Source: Ectocarpus siliculosus
Lineage: Eukaryota > Sar > Phaeophyceae > Ectocarpales > Ectocarpaceae
DNA length: 64,000 nucleotides
Reading direction: 5' to 3'
Assembly (NCBI GenBank): GCA_000310025.1
Contig: FN649740.1
Coordinates: 1,421,069-1,485,068 of the forward strand
Below, piece by piece: positions 38,101 to 46,530 of this stretch (its first letter is position 1; the number at the start of each line of letters is the position of its first letter). Below the pieces are notes generated by a model. The model worked only from the letters and a program-made list of their open reading frames with translations, ran no database searches and was not told the origin of the DNA. Position numbers and translations under genes: made by a program.

Positions 38101-41100
38101 CTTGAGCGTGCAAAAACGGTCTTGCTTGTATTTGTTTTGGCCAGCGTTTTCGGGCGGCGCACGTTGACCTCGTCAAGTATCGGCAGAGAGGCAGGATCAA
38201 GCGAGACAGGATGATGAGCTGCTCATGACGGCGTGGGAAGATCCTTTCGAGGAAGGGCGACCGATCGCTGCTGATGAACAAGCATGAGCCGTGGACTTCT
38301 ACTTCGCCTTTTCCTTTTTTTTTATCTCTGATGAGAGAACGGGAGTCGAAGCCTTTCGTGTTCCTTGGTTCTTCGAATCTCCTGCTACTTCTCGCTTGCG
38401 AAGGCTGTAGATGCACGTGGGTCTGAGAAGACAGGCAATTTTACGCGCACATGAGCCAACACCTTGAGCTGAGTGGTGCGCGTGTGTCTTCGTGTTGCGC
38501 TGAAATCAGGCGGCGGGCATGACGTCACGAGGGCTGCTGCTGGCGGGGACCTGCATGGTGGGAGTGTTCAAGCTGCTGGGAGAAGTCTTGGCGGCGGTGC
38601 TGATCGAAAGGTGAGGGGGGCGGTGGTGGTGCTCCTGCTGTGCACGGTGACCGGATCGTGCGAGAAAGAAAGTCGGAGGCTAATTTCGCTGTGTGGCGTG
38701 TCCCTGTCGTTGACGTTGTCGTCGTTGTCGTCATCGTTGTCGTTGTGGAGATACAAGTAGTTGTACTTTCGCCTTTTTTTGGTTCCTTTCACATAAAAAA
38801 CATGCCTTTCCCTCTATCCTAGACCTCCAGAGCACAAGAGCACAAAGTAGAAATGGAGAAACAAGATTTTCGTATATGGAAAAATATGGTGAAAGCAGGA
38901 AACGATATTGCGAGAAAAAACGTGCAAGTACGCTTAGGATTAACTCAATACCCAAACCAGTGGAAGCAAAAGAACACGATGCAATCTCGAGGGGACGACT
39001 GAGATTCCTCCTTAAATCCACCTGAAAATCACTGCGCTGCTTCGCGATTGGCGAGTCAACACGATACACGTCCAACATGACGAACGTCCTCGACTTTTGT
39101 TCCGCTTCTTTTTCTATTTTCGGCATTTCCTTCCCCATTGAAAAAAAACAGAGTCGGTCGACGGCCCTTGTTCTTGTTGAGCTCCATCACGAGCACGTTG
39201 ACTCTCCTTCTCATCGCCCAGTCCTTCTTCTTGGAATGGAGCGCGATACCCACCCTTGTGGTCCTGTGCGCCAACGTCCTCGACTTTTGTTCCGCTTCTT
39301 TTTCTATTTTCGGCATTTCCTTCCCCATTGAAAAAAAACAGAGTCGGTCGACGGCCCTTGTTCTTGTTGAGCTCCATCACGAGCACGTTGACTCTCCTTC
39401 TCATCGCCCAGTCCTTCTTCTTGGAATGGAGCGCGATACCCACCCTTGTGGTCCTGTGCGCCTTCATGTTCTGCTTCAGCATCGGCTTGGGACCGCTCAC
39501 CTTTGTCGTGGCGGCGGAGGTGAGGCAGTCACAGAACCTCCTTGGGGGGCGGGGGGCGGGGGGGGTCACCACTACCCCGCTCATGCATTACCGCTTGTCA
39601 CCCGGGGTGCAGCCCCCACAAAAAAAAACGTGTTTTCATGAGGTTTTTCGGCACAAAATTATGACGGTACGGAAACCCTGCTGGCTCTTTTCCCATCGGG
39701 ACCAACCGGCAGTCATTCCTCAACAACGTTGGCTGCAGTTGCGATCCAATCTTGCGCCACCATTTGAAAAGCCCCTCTTGAGGTGTGTGTCATCTTCACA
39801 ATTGACACCGTTGAAGCCTGTTGTCGGATGCTCTACCGACCTGGGTAACGCGCTGAAGTTGCAGTAGGAGGTGGTACAGCGTCTCGGGAGAAACCCAAAC
39901 AGAATTGGAGGTAGACATGTGGGGCGTTTGTTTGCTCGATGTAGGCGATGGGGTGCTTCACTGGAACTACCCTCGTAGTGGCGATACAAAATTGCGCGAA
40001 CCGCTCAATGCTACCTATGCCTATGTAGTCCACGCTGGCGAAGTCTCGAGCGAGTTCGTCAACTCTTCCTAGCTGAGTAGCTGCGTGGAGTTTGGTGCAG
40101 AGAGCGCGAGACGGGCTGGAAGCAGCAGCTCTTTGGCTTTTCATCGCACGGTATTTGCCAGGTTTAGAGCGAAACCGGGGCAAAACCAAATGCCTGCACG
40201 TGTAGAACATGACATGCTTGAGGTATCCTGCTGGTTTCGCAGCACGTAGCCATCTGCGTGGGGAGCACCAGCGGTGACAAAGGTATGCACCAGATGATGT
40301 CACAGAGCAACAAATCCTGGGGGCTCACGCGGCGGCACCATCGATTTTCCCGGAGCTCCGATGGCTTTTTTTTTTTCTTTCATTTTGTGAGAGCTGCAAC
40401 CCGGGTGCTGTAGTGTCTCGGCCATATGTCTCGCATCCTTGTAAAGCCTGGATGGCGTTCGCCAGCTTTTTGCGGGCAAGGTTTCGTGTAGCAGCACGAT
40501 CGAAAGCACTGCGGAGGGCTGCGTGGGGGTAGTCAGAGGGGTTTTGCCATCTGCTGCTGTTCTTTATCATCATCAATGAATTATTTCTCGGTCGAGATTA
40601 TGAGAGGGAGAGGGGGGGCAGGGGGGAGAGAAGAGACTTGGGGACGACTAACGTGCGTCGTCGTCGCGGGGGCCAAGTGTTATTCTCGTTGTCATATGCT
40701 TTGGGTTCCAAAGAGTGGTGTCACCGCTCCTTCCGTTCTAGATAAAAAACAAAGTAAAAATTTCGCATACACCAGCTACGTTTCTGTATGCTACGCGTAC
40801 TGCTGTAAAAATATGGCGAGTATTTTCTTGACGTTGTTTCGTTCGTGTCCCTTTTTTTTTTGTGGTTGTGATTCCACCAAACGGCAGGTCTTCCCGATGC
40901 AGGTCCGCGGTAAGGCGGTGAGCTTGGTGGTCTTCGTTAACCGCTTATTGAGCGGGCTCATCGCAACCTCCTTCCTCAGGTACGCATGCAAAATGTATTA
41001 TGGTGCCTTGAACGCTGATGGATGCCCAAACCCGAAGTAGTAGCGCTGGGGGCGGAAGCACCGGTAGACAAGGCGGCAGTGTGGTGTATGCCTCACGAAG

Positions 41101-44100
41101 TCCCAGGGATGGTATTTGCCCGCCTCATTGTTCAGGGTTTGGGGTACGTATATCATCGTGTGTTTTTACTATCTTCGGAGGCTATGTGCGTTTTGATTTT
41201 TTGGTAGGAAACGCCAATTGTGTTTCTCTGTGTCCGGTGAAAGCTTTGACCTGTCCGTCGGTATTGGGGAAGGAAGGGGGCTCCGATATGTGTGTTACGG
41301 GGGGTGTCTGATGCGTTTTCCGACCGGAACGTTGACGTTGTACACACGACGGTAGCAGATGGGGATTGTGTCATTTGTGTCGTAAATGCCACACGCCCAA
41401 CTGCAGTACCTTGCTCGGGTGATAAACAATGTGGTATGAGTCAGCGGTGTTTGCATGCTGCACGATCTCCCCTGCGGCGGATAGACAGCCCGAGTGCATA
41501 CCGTATATGACACAAGATAACACACCCCCTGGGCCGATTTTCAAAGCTCGATTTCTCAACAGCAGGAAGAGTCACAGCGCCGAAAACGGCGGCGTTGGAA
41601 CCGTCTCGTCGAGAGCTTTTCGAAAATGTATTGTTTCGTTTTATGCATCCTCTTCGTCGTGGAGTAATCGAGCTTTGAAAATCGGTCCAGGGGGTGTGTT
41701 ATCTTGTGTCATATACGGTATCCGTCCACTCCTAAGATATTGATATTGTGGCTTGACCAAGATTAGCTAGACGCCCGGTACTCAACATGCGTGTGCGGGT
41801 CTGTGTCTGCTTCGTGCCCCTTTCCGAGTGGCGTAGCCTCCGTTTTTTCTCGTGACCTATCCTGTAACGCTCAAACTGTACTTGGTTGTTGTTGTCTTTG
41901 CCACCGTTGTCAGCGCGCGTGACCTGGATATGGCCAAACTGTTGCTGCCGGACCACTATTGCCGGACTTTTATTTCTTTCGTGACTCATCGATTGTCGTA
42001 TTTTGCGGCCGTGCGTATCCTCTCGTCCAAATTAACGGTCTCTTTTCGTGTGTTGCCACTCATGAAGTAAGGGAAGAGCTTTGATTTTTTTTTTTTTTCT
42101 GTTCGATGGACACGCGTTTGTCGTTCCTTCCTGCTTCCAACTCGGGGCTCGACTCGTTTTTTTTTGTTTTGTGTTTTTCCAGCATTTCGCAGGCGTTGAC
42201 CCCCGGTGGAGCGTTCCTCATGTTCGCCCTCATCTCATTGGTGAGCTTGGAGGGGGAAGGTGTATCACGATCACACATGTCATCGTCGATACTGTACCCC
42301 GAAGAACCAGTCGGTTACAGAACTCCATTTTCACCAGAGGCGTGGATAGACCTTCCTTTCTCCGAATCTTTCTTGATGGGAAACATGTAGCTTGGTGGAA
42401 AGATGTATTATAGTGACGATTTTTTGAAGTGCCCCTAAGACCCTCCAAGGCAAAGAAAGCAGGACGAGTATCGATGTTCTCACACGTTGGCGTCATAAGC
42501 GTTCAGTTCGACGGTCTTGCTCGTCATTTTTTTTTTATCTGAGGTTTGGTTCTCTGTCCTGCGCCGGTGTTTGTAGCGTAGGCAGGAGCGTGCGTTAGCG
42601 CATCTACAGTAGTCGTCCTACACAGGCAACGCCCCTGCATCCCAACTACTCCGGCTTTTGTGGATTTTCCTCGAGTCGGATTGTTTCGTCGTAAGATTAA
42701 CCCGTCATCGAGAGCCACTTAGGAGAAAAGGCATTCCAAAGAACGAACAACAGGATAAAAAGTGCTGATTATCGGTTTGACTGCCGGTACAGGCACCCAC
42801 CTCCTGCTTTGTATCCCGTGCGATCGCCCAATCGACGCTACTTCATTTATGGCCCTGTTTTTCCCTCCTTCTGTATTCTCCGTTGCATGTCGTGTTTTTC
42901 TCTTGCTTGCCTATTGTTTTTGACAAGGCGTCTGTGTTCTTCTACTACTTCTGCGTCCCTGAGACCCAGGGCAAGACCCTCGAGCAGATCGCAGACGATC
43001 TAGCCGCCGAGTTCCACCTCAAGAAGGACCCCCACTCGTGGGACACGTGAGTTTTACATATCAATAGGTTGGGATGCATGTAACCGTTTTCTTCTTTTTT
43101 GCGGGTCGGTGGAGACACCCGCAAGGACGGAAAACCACCACTCGTGGGACACGTGAGTTTCACATATCAATAGGTTGGGATGTATGTAACCGTTTTCTTT
43201 TTTTTTGCGGGTCGGTGGAGACACCCGCAAGGACGGAAAACCACCACTCGTGGAACGCGTGAGTTTTATATAAATCGGTTGGGATTTATATATCCGTTTT
43301 TTTGGGGGGGGGGTGGTCGGTGGAGACCCGCAAGGGCGGAAAAACCACTACGCGTGGAACACGCGAGTTTTGGTATGCAATAGGTTGAGATGTATGTAAC
43401 CGTTTGATTTTTTGTGTGTTGGTGGAGACCCCCTCTAGGGCGGAAAACCGCTTCGCGTGGAACACGCGAGTTTAATATGTCATATAGGTTGGTTGAGATG
43501 CATGTAACCGTTTGATTTATTGTGTGTGTTGGTGGAGACCCCATCAAGGGCAGAAAACCACGACGCGTGGAACATGCGAGTTGCACCATAGGTTGGGATG
43601 TTTGCGACCTTTTTTTTTTTGGGTGTTGATGTCGGTGGAGACACCCCCAAGGGCAGAAAAAGGTTGGGTTTGTTTTTGAGTGCAGGGCAAGGGGACGCGA
43701 GTCGAGGCTCGGCACACAAACGCACCGCTTTTAGCTCCTTATCGACTGAGATCGCGTCGTAAATTATGGATGACGTGGAGGATTTACGGCAAGTACAATT
43801 ATGCGAGGTCAATGGTCAAACGACTACGGCATGCACGAATATGAGTACACCCCCCCCCCCCCCCCCTTGTCCCCCGTCTGTTTGTGACAGTTCCGTGAGC
43901 CATGGCTCGGACTTGATGAACCTGAGGGTGTACCCGACGAACCACAGGCTGGTGTCTTCCCTGAGCAGCGGCAAGCTGGTGGCCGTTGTCAGCAGCTCGG
44001 ACCTGCAGCTCATGCGAGAAGAGAGGGGGGCGAGGGAGGCCGGCATCGCCGCCGGGGTCGTCGGCGGGACCAGCGGCATTATAACTCGCAGCCGCAGCTC

Positions 44101-44122
44101 GAGCGCCAGCTTTATCTACTAG
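30729..44122 (+). CDS. MFS sugar/polyol transporter (SP family), 13 exons
   Basis: Twelve-helix proton-coupled or facilitative sugar transporter in a cellular membrane; the substrate cannot be read from sequence. Exons: 30729-31053, 33016-33138, 34469-34720, 35591-35763, 36587-36637, 37095-37186, 37741-37846, 38510-38610, 39342-39519, 40888-40979, 42183-42240, 42928-43046, 43891-44122. All phases match; 633 residues. Signatures: SVLLGYDVGVMSAAIL (helix 1), GKASDALGRK at about 150-159 (GxxxDxxGRR motif), PESPRWLISRG at about 274-284, FWQQASGSEAAVYYSP in helix 7, ERVGRRPLFLLSS at about 407-419, and PETQGKTLEQIADDL after helix 12. The C-terminal tail of about 75 residues is Ser-rich. The ATG at 30729 (MPAPTDANG) gives a 90-residue acidic N-terminal tail. 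Exon 9 lies in an exact 190-bp tandem duplication; only the second copy's acceptor keeps frame. Intron 12 carries a satellite built from the exon 12 donor. Confidence 0.95.
31580..31757. mobile_element. Foldback / MITE-like element in transporter intron 1
   Basis: The left end (gttggataaag..gcaatcggggaagttgggttaggg) is inverted at the right end (ccctaaccctgaataacccc..tttccccggttgaatattttatccaac). Arms are about 45-50 bp with mismatches and small indels, and a central loop of about 75 bp. The stem includes tandem TTAGGG-like units. Confidence 0.7.
35138..35190. repeat. (CAG)4 followed by (CTG)n, self-complementary microsatellite
   Basis: Short CAG run, spacer catcttcta, then about 11 CTG triplets, in transporter intron 3. 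The two can pair into a hairpin. Confidence 0.85.
36377..36450. repeat. (ACC)n-(TCC)n-(AAC)n compound microsatellite
   Basis: Compound trinucleotide tract in transporter intron 4, upstream of the short 51-nt exon 5. Low-complexity ACC/AAC sequence continues to about 36585. Confidence 0.9.
39083..39462 (+). repeat. Exact 190-bp tandem duplication containing part of transporter exon 9
   Basis: 39083-39272 and 39273-39462 appear identical base for base. Each copy carries the intron end (aaaaaaaacag acceptor) and the first 121 nt of exon 9 (VGRRPLFLLSSITSTLTLLL and on). Only the second continues into FCFSIGLGPLTFVV. Because 190 is not a multiple of 3, using the first acceptor and reading through shifts frame; the working exon must start at 39342. 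Confidence 0.9.
39833..40576 (-). pseudogene. Antisense open frame with one stop in transporter intron 9
   Basis: On the minus strand a single frame is open from 40576 to 39833 except for one stop at 40325-40327. The two halves (DYPHAALRSAFDRAATRNLA and then GRVDELARDFASVDYIGIGS) have ordinary protein-like composition. No family is recognised. It could be a decayed gene or transposon ORF inside the intron, or chance openness. Confidence 0.25.
41498..41721. mobile_element. MITE-like element, copy 2, with 56-bp TIRs
   Basis: Left arm 41498-41553 and right arm 41666-41721 are inverted copies with a single mismatch. The arm begins ataccgtatatgacacaag and runs into acaccccctggRccgatttt and caaagctcgatt. 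The interior of about 112 bp is non-coding. It lies in intron 10 of the sugar transporter. Confidence 0.85.
43028..43670 (+). repeat. ~105-bp tandem repeat spanning the exon 12 splice donor
   Basis: Six units starting near 43028, 43136, 43242, 43345, 43450 and 43558. Each contains a ctcgtgggacacgtgagttt-like block (exon 12 end plus donor), then aggttgggatgtatgtaacc, a T-run, ggtcggtggagac and a ggcggaaaacca block. Units drift progressively; the GTGAGT donor is kept in units 1-3 (43047, 43153, 43259) and becomes GCGAGT in later ones. Confidence 0.9.
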
Positions 44123-45902
44123 ACAAAGAGATCGGTACTGCGGCGGTGGTATTGCGGTTTCCCCCCCCCGCCCCACCCCTCCTCACCGTGCTTGATGTCT
44201 GACACCGCCAACTACTCGCGTTGGCGATGTTACTCGCGGGCGGGAGGGAGGGTGGTGCCAGAAAAGTCTTTGGTTGTTGGTTTGTTGCTCCTGTTTGCTG
44301 CGGGGCCCCCCCCCCCCCCCCCCCCTTCAGCTCTTTGGCGGGGGTAGAATACTGTCGGTTGTGTGTTTTTCCGAGCGGTTTTTCGGAATGTGCCGATGAT
44401 GTGTCGCCGCCGCCGCTGTTGTGCGGCGGCTGCGGAGGTTGGCGGTCGGTTGTAGGTGAGATCAGGCGTTACTAGAGAGTGTACTAGCGTTTAGTCGGTG
44501 CTGCGGGGGCTGCTGTGGTCCCCCGTCCTGATGTTGATTCATTGNNNNNNNNNNNNNNNNNNNNNNNNNNNNNNNNNNNNNNNNNNNNNNNNNNNNNNNN
44601 NNNNNNNNNNNNNNNNNNNNNNNNNNNNNNNNNNNNNNNNNNNNGGGCAGGGGGAGAGGAGGGGGGTATTTAATAGGCAACCAGAACGCGGGTGTGGGCG
44701 GGTACGAAGTCTGTGCCTACCACCTAAAGGTTATTTCGTTTTGCTGCCGAGTACGCATTGTGGGTGTTGCTCTAACCCCCACCCCACCCCCCTCCTCCCC
44801 CCTTCGCCCATTTTCCCTTCGGCTGGGCCCCCTTTTCCAGTATCATTTATTGTGTCAAGCTATGCGAGGGTAGAAATCTTGTATCGCACTCACACAACAA
44901 ATTCTCGTGTACGAAAATCGGTACTATATATTGATGTAGCATTCAAGGGTCCTTCCTGTCTAGGGACTTTGATGTGTGTGTGTCTGACATCCGGCCCGGA
45001 GAGGGAAGCCGGGGAAGGGAAGAAAAGGGGCAATGTGGAGTTTGGAGGTCGACAACGCTTTGTCTTGACGGTGCTGGTCTGAATTACCACCTCTCTACGT
45101 GTCGCCAGTCTTGGGTTGCGTGTCGTGCACTCGGACGTTTGTGCCCATTCGCAAATTTCCGTGTTTTGAGTACCTTATGCATTGGCCAATTCGGTACTGG
45201 TACAAAGTATTGTTGTACAGATTGAGGGGTTGCGGTGGCGGCATTGATTGGTGATTTTTTAGACGTTATGGTTATGTGCTTTTAATGCTGCGGGATCTCA
45301 AGGGGCCCCAATACAATGGTTTGAATTTGAAGCTCTCAGGCAACGGTAGTTTGCTCTCGCTTTGTCCCATCGCTCAGGTCGACAGAGCCAGTGGGTTTTG
45401 CGTATTCCCGTTCGGTGATTATCTCCACATCCTTTCATATATTTCCTTTACCAGAGAGCCAAACCGTAACGATAAGAAGCCAGGGTGCCTTCCCCCCCAT
45501 GTTCAATGCGGAGGTTAGGTACAAGCTTCCCCCGCCACGTTGGAGCATCTTGTTCGGACCCCTGCTGACAAACATGGTGTTGAGGGGGGGGGGGGGGGGG
45601 CGAGCTTACGGCAGTCGCGACGAGGAATATCTACCTTGGAGAAGCTTCGGCGGTGACCATCGACTACATATCTTGAAAGGCAGAGAGAGGTCAACAGCAC
45701 TCACACGGAGAAAAAGCCGAACAATCCCTCGAAGCGTGCCCTTGTCACTACTGGCTGCACCCTGGGCAGGTGCAGCACTACCCGCCAAGAAAAATAAGAG
45801 CCCCCTGTTCATTTGGCCGATATACATATCCGAGTCTCTCCTGGTGTGCCGGGGCTCAACGGCCGGAGTGGTCACAGCAGTTCACAGGTATACCCACCCA
45901 TA
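44123..45902. other. Region downstream of the transporter, no gene seen
   Basis: It holds the transporter 3' end, C- and G-runs (44310-44325, 45586-45600) and the second N gap. A 176-codon plus frame (45391-45921) crosses a poly-G run and has no motif; I do not call it. Confidence 0.45.
44545..44644. other. Assembly gap (100 N)
   Basis: Exactly 100 N in the intergenic region. Unlike the first gap, its two flanks do not resemble each other. Confidence 1.
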
Positions 45903-46530
45903 TTCCTCTGAGGAAAAATAATCCTCTAGAGGGTTCGAGACACTCTGGAGGATATTTAACCCTCTAGAGAATTTGTGGACGATATACTCCGAGGGAAAAA
46001 CCCAAACAAAGCTCGGAGGGGAGGAGACAATCGGCCCCTTCCGAGGATATATAAAAAGAAATCCTCCCGAGGGTACGATATACAGCACCCTCCAGAGCAT
46101 TGCCTAAGAAACGTTACTCTGGGGGGTGCATATCTGATGTATTCCTCGGAGGGTAGGCAACTGGTGTCCTCCGAGGATTTGAAAGCACGATTCCCTCAGC
46201 GGGAGCAGATTTGGCATCCTCCAGAGCCTTACATAACGAACGGGTTGCCCTAGAGGAAAAATGTCGAACAGTTCCTCGGGGGCAACACTTCACAATCCTC
46301 CAGGGGGAATCTGAAATTTGAATCCCCTCGGAGGAAGACATTCTTGCTTCGTCGAGGCGTTATAGCAGTGTAATTTCCTTCTGAGGAAAAAGCCCGAAAA
46401 TATTCCTCCGGAGGTATCTGACATGCATTCCTCCGGAAGGTGGCGGGTGCCTAAGTTCCTCCAGAGGATACTGGTCAATGATATCCTCCAGGAGAGGAAT
46501 GGATCGGATGTGAACCTCCTCTACAGCAGT
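45903..46530. repeat. Array of ~25 short palindromes (TTCCTCCGGAGGAA-like), ~25-bp spacing
   Basis: Degenerate copies of a perfect or near-perfect palindrome (cctctagagg, ctccgaggg, cctcggaggg, tcctccgagga, cctccggagg, tcctccagagga and so on) recur with centres near 45909, 45928, 45947, 45966, 45991, 46016, 46042, 46068, 46093, 46119, 46148, 46171, 46199, 46222, 46250, 46277, 46301, 46329, 46352, 46380, 46409, 46433, 46461, 46488 and 46518. The 12-18 bp between cores are unrelated to one another. It is not a simple tandem repeat and I do not call it CRISPR. No gene overlaps it convincingly. Confidence 0.85.

Noticed and set aside
43266-43715. 149-codon minus frame with repeated peptide blocks
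   Set aside because: It is the antisense reading of the 105-bp tandem repeat in transporter intron 12.
45391-45921. 176-codon plus frame
   Set aside because: Crosses a 15-base poly-G run, has no ATG-led coding-like start or motif, and runs into the palindrome array.
45903-46530. CRISPR-like array
   Set aside because: Repeats are degenerate 10-14 bp dyads, spacers of 12-18 bp vary, there are no cas genes, and the context is a eukaryotic chromosome.
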